Origin: Styela clava
Taxonomy: Eukaryota > Chordata > Ascidiacea > Stolidobranchia > Styelidae
NCBI RefSeq assembly: GCF_964204865.1
Contig: NC_135255.1
Coordinates: 3,720,001 to 3,784,000 of the forward strand
Reading direction: 5' to 3'
Length of the DNA: 64,000 nucleotides
Part shown: one piece after another, positions 48,701 through 63,700 of the stretch
Layout of the letters: each line of letters starts with the position of its first letter
How positions within the stretch are numbered: position 1 is the stretch's first letter
Translations under genes and position numbers: made by a program
Notes under the pieces: model-generated
Database searches by the model: none
What the model was told of the DNA's origin: nothing
What the model saw: only the letters and a program-made list of their open reading frames with translations

Positions 48701-51700
48701 AGTATTTATATATAATGATTGCATGGTTGTGACAAATCATAACATATTATTCTGTCTGGCCACAATATCAAATTCTCGTCTAGGTTTTTGGTATTTATCA
48801 GGTTTGTTACTGGAGAATTTTTAATGTTTTTCACACTCTATTCTGAACAAGGATCCAGACTAGTAAGATATAAAGCCACTGTAAGAACTGTGCTAGAAAG
48901 ATAGAAATCTTTTAGGTTTGGCAGTTGGCAAAACCTACCTAACATTAAACTTTAGATGACTTTGTTGCCACAGGTCAGAATTTTAATCGATAGGAGATTA
49001 GATTAGAAGTCTTATGCATAGAAGGGTACTTACAGGGATTCAGGCCTGTATTTATTGCTGGAGCAGTGCATTGAAGCCGTGAAATTCGAAGTGGGCAATA
49101 TTAGTCACCCTCTGGAGGCAAAAAGATGCATTTGACAGTGAAAATCTGCAGGAGGCGAAACGCTTTCTCAGAGTCTAAATTATATCGAAACTTGTCACGT
49201 TTATGCTTTTGTTAGTAATGTCTCCAAATTTTAAGAACTCATTGAAAATCGCCAAGCTCATCCGTCTCATTAAAAGCACCGTGTATTATAATTATTTTAA
49301 TTGATTTGTAATGCATTTGTTTACAACCCTCACATTTCTTTTGTTTTGCCGAGGTACAATGATGATGTATAGAGTGCTGTAAAGGGGCAATGTCACATAA
49401 GAGAACTTTTGAGAACAAATGTCTTGAAGTTACAAATTAAGAATTCTTTTCATGTGGTGAAATTCAATTCACTTCAACAGTTTATGTACATATGACATCA
49501 AACCATGATATATCGAGAAAATTTACCGTGTTATTAACTCTGCCCATTTCAAAACATCAAATCTGGGAATTATTTTTGACTATGTGTGTGGGACTTCAGT
49601 GTACTTGCATTTAAGGATTGCTCTCTTGTTATTTTGGGAATTGGGGACCAAGTTACCTTCATATTACCCGCACTAAATATCTTGTTTTCACTAAAGACAT
49701 TTTTTCAGGAATTGTGATTGTCAACATCATAGTTTTTCTCATTGTTGTTCTTGTTGGATATTGTGTGTTTGATCCCGCTGGTGGAAAATACTACAAGGTA
49801 AAGAATGCTTACAAGGAACGAATGTCAGCTTCATACATAGAACAAATGAGGTTTGTTTTATTTATTATTTTTATTTTTTTAAAAGCTTTTACCTGAATAA
49901 TTCACTATTTGCAATATTTCGGAAAATATATTTCTTTCTGTTCAACAGAAAAACGAGAATATCGGTCGGAGACCGAAGACTTATCGATCGAAAGCTAGGG
50001 GATCCCCCAAAACAGCGCTCTTACTCCATAGTGACACCTTTGTCCCATCACTAATTAATTAATTACCTCCTATTTATGCGACATAATTCATCTAAAATCA
50101 ATAGGCTTCTGGTACGACATATGATGAATGCACATGCAAAATCTGGAGCAGATTCAATCTCACTTTCGTGAGATATTGCGTGCATCTAACAGACAGACAG
50201 ACAGACAAATACATATCAACATACTTACCAATTAAAATCGATAAGCAATGAGTGTGGATTAATATGTATTTATAAAAAATAAAATCTTTGGGACATCCAA
50301 TAATAATATTTCAATATACATGAATAATATATATAATCTAGAATCTATATTTTGAAAGGAGGGTTGTATTTGATTTGTGTTTTCTTCATCTAAATGTTTC
50401 ATGGAAAAACTAAATTTTGTAAATAGTCGTTTTTAAAGAATTTGGTTCTAAATATATTCCAAATTTGGCTTATCATGTCACAGTGGTATACACATTTTTT
50501 CTATGCAACACGTACCTAATTATTTAAATTTTGAATTGATAATTTATTCTGAATCCTCTACTACTTATATCACAGATGCAACATCCTTTTTCCTTACTCT
50601 ATCGGATTGTTTCATATTATTCAAAATCAAAATGTACTCAAAATCTATGCAAATATGATGCCATATGTTTGATATTTGTCCAAGTTGTTGAATGGGTCTG
50701 TGTTGAATCTATTCAAATTTACCTAATTAGCTGTTTAAAGTGAAATTTTTGCATGATTGTTGTCTGATATGGTTATCGCGTTTTGAAATTTTATATGACA
50801 ATTCATTATTTATATATGTATGCTTGCATTATTTCGACTTGTTCGATTCATTATACTCATATTTACAGAAATGAACTTGATAGCGTACGACGGCAGACTT
50901 GGTTGTCCCGATTAAGCAATTGTTTCTGCTGTGTATCCAATAACAGTACTAATATTAAACAGGTGTGTTCAGTTCTTGTTTTACTAAAAATATGTTTATA
51001 TTGATAAATTTGCAAATTTGATATTGAAAATTCACAAAAAATTTCATTTCTTTCTGGGAAATAAAAGTTCCAACGTGCGATGCCATGATAGTCAAATCTA
51101 ACGCTTTATTAACCTGTAGGCCACTGTGACCACCATGTAAAGATGAACACGATATATTTTGACGCAAAGTATTGTAATAAAAAATATATGGCATTTCATA
51201 TAGTATCACATTTTTCTTCAAAATTTGAGATAAGATTAATAGCCTCAAAAGAGGAGAGCAGAGAAAATATGTAAAAACCTAGAATACCAAATATTTACTG
51301 AGAATTTAAAAAAGTGAAAAGAAAATTGATTTTTTCTCAGTAACAACAACAATCATCAAGCAAAACATTTCATTCGTCTATTTCTTGTCCACTGTTAATA
51401 TTTTATCAAAGTGCTATGTGCTTGACTAATTGTTTTTCATGGTTTAGTAGATTTACTGTCATTCCACAAGTATATACAATATCACTCTTAATCAGAGAGA
51501 TTCCAATCTGTTTGGAGAACCAGAATATAATAATGTAACCCCAAATGTTTATTATGGTTTCATTAAATATTTATTAGTATTGGATCTGTTGCAAAAATTC
51601 CATTCGCTTTCTGCTATTATGCCCCTCCTGACAAGCCCATGCCCACACCTGATTTAAATTCTAAATTTTTAAGCTTTTTCTAGGCATGTTATTTGCTACC

Positions 51701-54700
51701 TTAATGAGTTTGTACTAAAACTAAGTTTGGATGTGTGCACCGTGTACACAGTAATATAATTATTTTAATGATCAAAATTGGTGGAATATATTCTTTTTGA
51801 ATATCTGAAATAGAATAGATTTCTGTAAAGATGGTTTGGTATTGATGGTTTCTTATGAAATTATAAATATTTTTGCAAAATTACCGGTAGCCATTTTTGA
51901 TTCAAATTTTTTTTGGAGTTATTCCATTTAATGTCAAATTCTGCAAATACTTGAATACCAGCCATCTAACAGAAACTCTGGTTTTATCGGATGTATCATG
52001 ATTCAATCTACATGTTCAAGAATCAAGATATCTTTATCTGGTAAGCAAATCATGTGGACTTCTTCCTGTCAGCGTGTTATCATTTTGTGGCCATTACAGC
52101 TTGATAACAGTTGTTCGTGGCATTCAGATACAAGTTTTACTACTTGTTTATTCCGTAGTAATTCAAATGTCAGAATGCCACAACCCAAGGGAATTATAAT
52201 ATGCTGTTGTTCGGATGACATGGATTCTATTGTTATACATGGCACTGTTCAATTTTTTCCATAAGGAACTCCTCTTTTTTACTTAACATAGGTGAAGCTA
52301 CGCTTGATAACCCTCTATATTCTTCATTTATTTTGCATTGGATGGTTCCAAATACACAATCAATAACGTGTATATATATATATGGATGATAATTCTTGAT
52401 ACAGCAGTCAACAAGTTCATTTTATAAACATCCTATAACAAGTAATCTATATTTTCAGGTTGCTTTAGATGAGGTATCCATGCTATTACACAACTTTTTC
52501 AAAGAACATGACTTGGTTATGTCTGATATAATAGCCGGTCTCACTCTACTTCGTCACAAACAACAATGCATTGAAAATGATACAACAGTAACTGTGAGTG
52601 AATGGGTTATATCCTAAAAACATGCATCACGATATAGATGTGTAGACATATATAGAAATATATATTTTGTAATGATAAACAGCAAAATTAAAGAATTTTC
52701 TACTCATTTTCCTAGGTTACGTTCATTTCTCGATTTCCATCAGTATTATTTTATAGGATTTTCTTGTATATTCTTTGCTTCGCATAATGTTTACGCTATC
52801 ATTTAGATTCAAATCAGTTCATTTTCGCTTCAATCTGTAGCACTGTTTATATTGTCTTTTTTTTTTTATCTTTTTCTATAAAATCAGACTGATAAATTTA
52901 TTTATAAATTTATATTAGCATATTATGCCTATTGAATTATTAATGCATTTGTTATGAGTGTCAAAAATATTCAAATCGATAAATTGAAAAATCTATAGTA
53001 TTTGGCAAAAAAATACATTTTTCAAATAGATTTAATAAGATAATAAAAGCTGTTTATCAGTAAAAATTCCTGTTTGCATTTAAATTCATGATTCCAGCTT
53101 CTCCGTTCTTCAAATTTTAAGTTAGTTATTATGCACAATGTAGCTTTATTTTCTTTTCTCCACTTCCCAAAAGCCTTACTTTTTCATTAGACATAGCTAG
53201 CTTTTGCTATAATAGTCGGTGAGTTTTCTTTAGCAGGCAAATATTTTTTAGTTATTTCAACTTTTAGTTCAGTTGTATTGGTCTTGGAAGCTATCTTGGA
53301 ATAATTTTCCATACAAAACATACTGTAAGCTCTATTAATTCTTATGAAGCATTGGTTTGAACATAGAAAATTATAGTAGAAATGACTAATTTTTAAATGA
53401 AAATATATATTTCTGCTTTTATCTTCATTTTGATTTATTCTCTGTCAGTTTCACATTGTTTATGTCCGTGCTGTGAAATTTGGCTCCCATTTCCATTCCG
53501 TATTTCGTCTTATGTTTCAAAACATTATTTGTATATTAATAATGAGTGTGATTAAGTTTGAATTGATTTCATTCAGATTTTCATTCAATTTCTCATCTTT
53601 TTATTTTTTCATTGCTTGCTTCACTCCAGGTGATTGTTGCATTTTGCTTGCTTTCCACTAACCTTACTGCTTTGGTTTATCACTTCACAGGAATGTTGGT
53701 GTCGCGAACAAGTTATGAGCAACGTAATTATTTTTATTTATTTTCTGATTTTCTTTGGTTTTGATTTGATCATTTTCACCTGTGGTGTGACTGTTTGAAT
53801 GAAATTAGCATCATGAATATTCAATTTTTTCATTGATTAGAGTAATCCTATCCCAATTTGAATGCTAATCATAGTTCAGTGAATAATTTGTAATTTGGGT
53901 AGCTTTTCACATTAGTAACTTCACCTTCAAGAATGAATATATATTATTTATTTATATGAATGAATAATGAAATCTGAATTCTTTTATAATCCATGTATAT
54001 ACGCTAAAGACCAGCTCAAAAATGTTTGGTCATGTCATGACCATGTTTAGGTAAAATATGTCCGAAGTAAACCATCAAATTAAAACTTTGGAATAATAAA
54101 ATTCAATCTTAGTAAGGTGATATGTAGACATATGAGTAATATTATTTAGATAAGTCACAAGGGTTCGATGTCTTCATCACTTCACGTTTCTTGCTTGAGA
54201 TTATTTAGTAACACTTTATGATTAGGTCATGTGCGTCAAAAAACAAATCAATATTGAAATAGATTGCAATAGATCACCAAGATAATTTAGGAAAATCCAA
54301 CTTGGAAACAAATTTTTTGTGTCACAAACTAGCAATAGCAAATAAATGAACATTAGAGAAAAATCGTTAGATCGCGGCAAAACGAATCGAACTATCATCG
54401 CACAATTAGACTACTGCAACTATCGAAATAAATTTCACTTCCATAGGACTTGAAGCCAACAATATATTTACGTCAATATTTCATTTTCATCAAGCATCTT
54501 ACCTCCATCCTGTCTATGTTGACCAATTTGGAATTATAGATTACTGAAGTTCAAAAAAGTTTTGAATAAATGATTATTTCAGTCAGGATATTTCCTGGTT
54601 TGAATTAAGTGCATGCTGTAGCTAGTTATCGAGATATGGCATTACTTGCTGATTTTATGCGATTCAATTTAGAATATTACTAATAGCACCAATAGAATCA

Positions 54701-57700
54701 AATTCAAATGTTCAAACCATATTAAAAGCCTAGTGTGATGCTTGAGGATACTTACAAACGTCCTTTTTAAATTCTTTCTGCATGGTGAATACCCAAAAGT
54801 TACCAACACTTGATTTGTGATTATTTGCACTATTACGGTAGTTGCATCCATGGTATGTCTAGATGAAACTAGCTAGCTAGTAACTCTAACTTGTGGTGAT
54901 TGTTTGCATATAACACCATTATAACAATTGTGAAAAATTTAGATAGATTCAACTAAAATCCAAGCGATTCATATCAATAGAATATTAGGGCGTTCAATAT
55001 TTCAAAAAACATTATTCACAAATTCTTTCGAACTAAATTTTAAGTATACCCATTTAGTGCTTGAATAATTTTAAGTGAACAAGGAAGTAATTTTCCAACC
55101 TATTCATCATGTTATATTCTATTGATTCATAGTTACCGTAGTTGTCTTTTCATCTCTGCATGTAAATTGTGATTCACGATTTCTATTTGACTCAAATCTG
55201 ATTGACATAATTGATATTGCCTGGTGTAGTTGCAGGCATTTCCTAGCTTATTTATATATATAAATACATAAAATACCCATTTGATTCTAAAGTTCAAAAG
55301 TCTTGATACAAATATACCACTCCACAATATGATCAACTAAACTAAAGCACAGACTTGAACATTATATTTAGTTCCTGTGATTTGAGAATTGCTAATAGAT
55401 TTACTTTAATCCTTGTAAATTATAAATATTCATTTTTGAAATTTTGTCATGTAACTTTGCACAGATATTTCAATATTGTCGTCGTATATTCTAAAAAAAT
55501 TAAAAATATGGACTATCCCAAGTTCTATGGACATCACTATTCACCAGTGATTGGCCATTCTAAAGATTCATAAATCAGTTGGAAATATTACCTTTTTTAT
55601 AAATTCTTCATTTCTCTGTTTATACTTCAAATTATTATTTTGTAATAACGGTACTCATAAATCCCACTTTATGTGTTATTTTCTTTATTATTATCTGCCT
55701 TTTCCTTATTCTTACTGTGTCATTTACTTTGTAACTTGCCGAATTAACATAACAAGTCTACTTTAGGATGAAAATGATGTGGAGGAATTCATGTGTGGAA
55801 GAGCAATTACACCAGATACTAATTTTGTGGATCTCAGTAATACGGTGGGTAAACGTGGTTATTATTACCAGTTATTTGCCTCGAAGGAAAAGTTAGTTTA
55901 TGATTGGATTGTCAAGTTTATTCCAAGGTGAAGAAACATGGTAAAATGGCTTAATTAAACATGTATATGATTAACCACAGCTTGTCATCCGATTAACATA
56001 TGTCAGATATGGAAATAGTCATCAGTTATTCGATTCAGATGCCTGCACTTGATGGTGGAGAAATTTGTCTACCTCGCAATTTAGGGCAATCCCACAATGA
56101 TGACAGGTCAAACAATCATCATGCACACTATTAATCGTTGCAGGTCTTGATTCTGCGAACATGTGATAATGGGTCTTATATCCAAAATTTAGATATTGGA
56201 AATCATACATTAATAACCTAATGGTTTATGCGTTTGGATTTCATTTTGGACGTTTGAAGCCCAACCATTAGTCGACCTCATTGTTTATCCGACCCTGCCT
56301 TCCATCCCGAGGTGTATAAAATGGGATGTCAAATACCTGGGTTAAGCCTGTTTTGTATCTCAGTATGTTATATGCTTATGAGAACAACTGCAAAGCAGAA
56401 TCCCAGAATAAAAACCATTTGATTTTGGACTCCCTAAGAAGAAGTGATTGTAAAGTATTGGATTTTGCAATGATACTTGTGACAAAATATTTTGTTCGTG
56501 CAAATATTTGCTGTACATGGATGTCAAAACTTAAGTGGAATATTCAATTTTATTCATCTTTTATCATATTTGGTATATTGAGCACTTGGTATTAGTTTTC
56601 CCATCATTACTAACATCTTACAACAGTAAGTAATAGAAAAATGATTCTATGAAATTACTAATAGTTTTTAAATATGCATGCTAATTGAAAATCAATTACC
56701 GGTATAAATTTATTCAGGTGACTAAACAAGAATGTGAGGACCTGGCGTATTATTGTGTTTATGGTCTAGCTGCATATGGACCTCTCTTCTATTGGGTGGA
56801 GAACACTGGAACTGGACTATGTGGTGTCCTTCAGGAATGTCTGTAAGTCAAGTATGGTACTTCTCATAATAATACATGATGAAGTATTAGTTTTAGGATT
56901 CAGCGCATGGGTGACTTCATACTGCTATCTCATTAATGTTTTCTATTATCCTGCTGTTTTCCCAATCAATGGTGTGATTTTGCTGATATCAGGTTAGGAT
57001 TTTTTAATATTTGGATATGACTGTAGGAAATGATTACTTTTGTATATAAGAAGATATTTTATAACTGAAAGAGGAAAAATTAATTATACAAACCAAATGA
57101 CATAAACTCACCTTAAGAGTAGAAACAAGTGAAATGCACCGGCCGCAGACGAATTTTGCCCTGAGTTTTCTCAGTTTTTAGTAAGTTTCTTAGTGGCATT
57201 TCTGCTTAATCTATCTTTGAACTTGGAAATTTAAGTATAAAAATTTATATTTCAGAAACGTCTTGTTGGGAAATTGTTATATAGTTTTGTATGTATAATC
57301 TTTTTACATGTTATTGTCTTTGTATTTAAACACTGAAATTCTCAATTATCAAGAAGTATGTTTCAAGTCCCATGTTTTGAATTCTTAAGATTTTTTCACT
57401 CTAAGGCCCATAAGATAACCAGTATTTTTTAGGTGTAGTGAGAATCCAACCTGTACATCACGATGTTGTATTGGGACAGAAGTGGCAAGACGAAGAAAAA
57501 CACTCATCAAGGGTGATTCCGGTTGTGGATGGGCAATTGCTGGAATCAAGAAATCACTTACTGATCATGGTGTCAACACAGAAGTAGTTTATGTATCATT
57601 TGAAAATGATGTAAGATATTTGTATTAGTTGATTTTTTCTATTATGATTTTTATTATTGAAGTTATGATTTGATTGCTTAGTTAACTTCAAATCAAGCTT

Positions 57701-60700
57701 TTTATAAAAAAAATCATTGCCAACTGTCATTGCCAAAAGAATTTGAGTGAATTATCTTGAAGAAAAAAATCTTAAAGAAATTTGTCACTGGGTATACCAC
57801 TGCAGGACTCGATATCGTTTATATCGATACATCAAATTATGATTGTGATAGATGCCTATGGTGCATTATATCTGTGAGGGTGACAGTGATCTGCATGTGT
57901 ATGGTTGTAAAATGGTGCAGATTTTGGATAATATTTAAGCGAAAGTCATAGCAGTTTGATATCATTAATGTCATTAATGTATTATTAATGTCGCTGATGC
58001 ATTTCTATTTATTCTATCTCTCTCCAAAGCTTAAAAATCATTATATACAATCTAGTACAGAAATCCCCAAAGTGGACGGTTTGCTAAGTGAGCTGTGAAA
58101 ATCAACCGAATTGTGTTACTGTTAAACATATCTAAGAAAAGAATGAATATTTTACATATTGTATTTATTATAAATGTTTTTACTCATGAATGTTGTTTCT
58201 TATTTTAAATGCTGTGTATACATGCCGCACAAACAAAAAGTTTGGGAACCACTGACATTTTATATGAAATCTATGTAACGCATGTTTTGACCACATTTAG
58301 TGAAAACTTGTGTCAAAATGAGAAAAACTGTATTTGTAAAATAAAATTGTGATTTCAAAATTGATATTCAAAGAAATTACCTAATCAGCAAATAATCGTA
58401 TGGAATTGTTCAAATGCAGATTTTTGGACATTTTATCTCTGTTGCTGCGCTCTTTACTCTGATTGATTCTGCTGTACATGAAATGGCATCTTCTATGACT
58501 CTTTATTTGCAATTTTTTTCAGGTATCAAAACAACCATTCTTTCTATCTGTTGATCATGAAAAACGATCAGTGGTTGTTACAGTGAGGGGAACACTAGCA
58601 GAAGCGGATGCCCTCACTGATCTCGTTGCTTCTTCTGAATATCTTGATACAGAGGAAAATGATGGAACTTGGAGAGCACACAAGGTAAGTGAAAGGATAT
58701 TACTTTGAAAGTTACATTGTTTTTGTCTAAAGAATTATTAAATTATTAAATTAAATTATTATTAAATTATTAAATTATTTATTATAAAAAATTGTATTGC
58801 AAGAAATAGCACAATTGATAAAGTAGCCTACTATGAAAGTACTGTATTTTGCACGGAATTGCATGTTTTTCAATGATATTGTGATTCATGCCAAAATTAC
58901 ATATCACCTTCTGTTATCAGGATTTTAGCATATAGATTTGTATATATCCATCAAAATTGGAAGTGTACATATAGTTAGTCCATACATATAGTCGAACTCT
59001 TTGTGGTTTATGGCTAATGAACACTGACAATGAGAAATTCTGAATATTTGATACCGACATTTGATTTCTTCATCTGTTCCTGTGAACATTCTTATAGCTC
59101 TGGCAACCCAACTTAGTATGGATTGTTCACTAAAGTATTTGTGAATTCTCAATATTATTATCTAAAAAAAATCACATGATTTTCGCGAATATTGTTTATT
59201 TTTCCTATTACTCTTGTTAGCTGTTATATAGAGTAATTGCCATATTTCTCCACTTATAATACTCACTTTCATAGTCAAATTTCATTTCCAAAATTGGGTG
59301 TCTGTATTATGCATTGGTGTAAGAAATATATCCAAAAATATCAATCAATATTTTATGCATAGCTGTCTAATACTTTCACATATATCAGTCTTATTAATAT
59401 CAATTTTATATCAAACAACTGTGAGAACCAAATCATGTTCATTTCAATATAAGCATACCCATTGAACCCAGCAATAAAAAGATACCAATCCTTCTGAACA
59501 ACTCATTAACTATGTGGTGATGGATGAAATGTAAAAAGAATTGTAAACAACAGTAATTGAGAAGCTATCAATTTTTCTGATCAGCGTTTACAGCCATGTA
59601 ATTTCAAATTTTATATATGTAATTTATTGTTCTATTTGATACAATGTACTTTTAGTTCTCATTCTAAATTTTATTACTTCAACTTCATTACTACCACTCA
59701 CGTATATCCAGTCAATAATGATATATTCTTAATCTTATATTGAAAGCTCTTGGAAATCGTTGAACCAATTATTTCCAACCATCTAATATCTCTTATCCAG
59801 GGCATGGTGGATGGTGCTGAATATATTAAGAAGAAACTTTTGCAAGAAGAAATGGTTTTGTCTCTCGGTTTTGGTCATTGTATTTCCAAGGGGACGAAAG
59901 ACTATAATTTAGTTTTAGTGGGTAAGTTGTCAATTTATGGTTATGTACTCTTGGGGTGAAAAGTTTGTTCTATGGACTGCAATCTTTTCATTCTTCAAAC
60001 AGTCAAGATCTTGATTGTTTTAGCTTCAAAATAATAAAAGAATGGTGATACAGGGTGAGAAATTCACTAATAGATGGTACCTATCATTAACACTATGTAT
60101 TGTTCTATTTACCTATCTTATTTTCACAACTTTGAAATTATGACAAGTACACATATTTCTAGTAATTTCATATATCATTATGTGATATTGCTGTTATATT
60201 AGATCGCATGATTTCTTAAATGATATTTTTCAGGTCATTCACTTGGTGCCGGTATTGCCAGTATTCTTGCCATTCTACTGCATCCTATTTATCGAAATTT
60301 AAAATGTTATGCATTTTCACCTCCGGGTGGATTATTGAGGTAGGTTAATCTTCTGAATTAAGATAGTTTTACTAAAAAAATTTCATCATTGAAGTTGGAA
60401 AATCGTTTTTCTTTGCATCTAATTGACCAATTGATTTCAAATTTTCAATACGGATGGGAAGTCTCAGGGAATACTATTTTATTTTGATTTTGAATTTTTC
60501 CTATAGTCCTATGCGGCTCAACATTTCACCATAAAATTTGATGTTCGATTATTCTCTGACACATTTTCATATGAAATTCGACACCATTCTAGTAACATTA
60601 GCCTGAAATTTTGCTATCATTGGCTGTATTACTGTATTTGCTTTTCGTGTCCATATATTTACGGATTGCTCTGTTTTTTAAATCATGGTGATGTTTTATG

Positions 60701-63700
60701 GAAATTCTATGTATGCCTTCATATCATTAATTTTCATCTATTTTAGCCATTCTGCTGTGATGGCATCTAAAGATTATATTCATACTTTAATATTTGGTAA
60801 AGACATTGTACCAAGAGCTGGATTATCACAATTAGAAAGTTTAAGAAATGAAGTTCTTGACTTATTGAAGCATACTAAGACGCCAAAAGTGAGTATCTGT
60901 GTACAATTATCTCGCCAAACATAAGATCAGACACCCAAAATTGTACTGAGCTTCCTGATTGAAATAAAATAAATGAACCAACAGAGCCACAGAAGTTGAC
61001 ACATTGTGTTGAGCGCAAAGAAAACTTTCGCTACTGCAGAACCGTCCTGTGGGGACTAATTTTGTGCTAGAGTATTGCTGGACACCTTGTTGTTGAAGGG
61101 TATTTTACTTAGCTGCTGGACGATTACGGCTTCCTCCACCATCAAGTCCATGCATCTGAAGCAAAAAAACTAGCTAACTAATCTCATACCCAACGTTTGG
61201 AATGGCCACTGGACACGTGGCTGTGGTTCGACATGTGATTAAGCTAGCTCTTCACCTTTCCCTGAGATAAATATGAAGATTTTGTCAAATCTGTTGTCAT
61301 CAAATGACTTAACTTGCTTATCTGGTTTTATTTTTTCCTCCCATTTATTCTCGATCATTCACTACTCAAGTTCCCGCTTGTCAATGAAAGTCGGTTATAT
61401 TCTTAACATGTCCATAATTGTCTGCAGCGTTCATTTAGTAAATTTTCTTTCGATCCATACTATTCAGGCCTTTGCAATATTGTCATTACAATGCTCACCT
61501 GTATCTTTGCCCAGATAAGAGTCTCTTCTATTTCTGAGCCTGCTATGGGTGATTTCTTTTATAAAAAAAAATCAAGTAAAAATCAAGTTTTTTATTTTAA
61601 TTTCAGTACCAAATTATACTTGGGAACTTGTGCAATTCTATTGAACACCGCCATGGTTTGCTGCGCTCGGAAAGATTGAATTCACGAGCTGTAAGATTAG
61701 GTGCCAGGCCTACAAATTCTGTGAGTGCAAATACTACGGCAACAGAAATGGTCTCAACAGCAACTGAAGAACTTTTTCCACCAGGAAGAATTTTTCATCT
61801 TGTGTATTCCAATGACTGTATATCGGAACAGAAGTATGGTGATTTTTGGTTGCATATCTAATATAGATATTTTTATTTATTTAGTAACTGTGAATTCTGA
61901 CAAACTAAATAGTCAAATACATCTTCAACTTTTTTTTACTACATTGCTTATCAGAGCCATTGGCCTAGCGCAGCGTTTCCCAATCGGTTAGGAATGCTTT
62001 TGGGAAGATGTTTGCCACCATCCTGCCACCATGTCGACCACCTGCCCAGGGTGTGATAAATTGTGTAGGCAATGCTGAAATAGAAAGATTCTGGATCTTA
62101 TTAAAAATATATCTCCTTTACATGTTGTTAGGAATAAAGGTGTGAACATCCCCTTTTAAATAAAACAGTGTGGCTTGATTTCTACATGAATTCTGTGGCA
62201 GGAATTGCATCTTTCACTTTTTTCTTTCAAATTTTTGCCACTAAATTCTCCCTCAATGAGTAGGCTAACAAGGGGGATTTTCAAGAAACTTTTTCAAATA
62301 AAGATGAACTAGATTCCATAAGTCTCTAACCATGTAGCGTCCCTATGCCTATTAAAATCGGATTTTCATTTTATTGTAGAAAGTTCAAGACTTATATAAT
62401 ATGTCTAACAATTTCGTCTCATCAAACCGGCCCACCTTGGATATAGGATTAGTTAGAAGGTTGAGACTGCTGCAATTTATAGGGATGTTATAAGATGGAA
62501 ACTGCCACTACTCAGTGCTTATTCAAACTACCCAATGAATGGCTACAATAGTTTGACAATTCTGTCATACATGACCCTACACAGAGGTGAGGTAGAGAGC
62601 AAATTCTTTATAAAGTTGTTCTTATTTTACATCAACAGTTCCAAGAAGAAGAAAAAGTATTACATGATATATGGTGACAACGTGAATGACTTCAATCAAG
62701 TTATAGTATCACATCAGATGATTTCTCATCATTTGCCACAAGAAGTTTTAAGATGTGTCAGAAAGGTGATTATAATCGTGTTATGGCGATTGAAAAATTT
62801 CAGGATTAGCTCAAATTTTCAGGTCAAGGCTTGATGGTCTGAGGTTGCTGAATTTCTTTTTCCCTAATGACTGGGGATTTTAAAACAAACAATGCATTTT
62901 GAAATTGCTCATTATAGCAAACCAGTATAGCGAAATTACTTGTTCATAAAACAGCACCAAACTCAAAACTTTGACTTCGCCTAAAATCATAACAGTATCT
63001 TTGTTAAACAGCTTTTGGCATGCCCTTTATTCTAAGCACGTATTTATAGTCATGACTGACTGCTTACTTGGCGTAATTAAATTTAAAGTTAACGGTGTGA
63101 TTAAGCATTTCAAAATTTTGAATATTCAATACTAATTAGTTATGCAAGTCTAATGCTTGATATATATTTTTTTCAGGCCATACACAATTTTCCTACCGAT
63201 CGTATCAACAGATCATATGCACAATCAGCAACTCTTCCATATACTGAAAATAAAAGTAATTCTATGCAAAGCAATAAAGACAAAAACAGGAACAAGGTAG
63301 CGAAATATCTGTTGAATCATAAATGACTAAAAGCAGCCTTTACTAGGCTTCCACTCTATTCTACAATGCTATATATGTACTAATGTAGTTGCAAGCAATG
63401 GTGTAGGATTCAGGGAGGGTTCACATGCCTTGGATGGTTGTGATAATCAGCTGACCTGTTCTGTTTTTTTTTTGGTTGTGAGCGTTTGACTACAGCAGCA
63501 AATGGGTAACATACCACGTAGTTGAAAACTATCATTGTATTTGGCGTTTCAAAAGTTATGTATGAAATTTATATAAAGCGAATCATGGTAATGAAACATA
63601 TGTAGTTAGTAGTTACATACATTAGTCAATATGACGTACAATTATGGTTCTAGAAGTTCGGCATTGTTTATGAAACGAAGGAACCTGTTACTGAAATTTT

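Noticed and set aside
49618-49896. 92-codon frame as a separate membrane protein
   Set aside because: Its middle part is DAGL exon 5; the ends are intron read-through.
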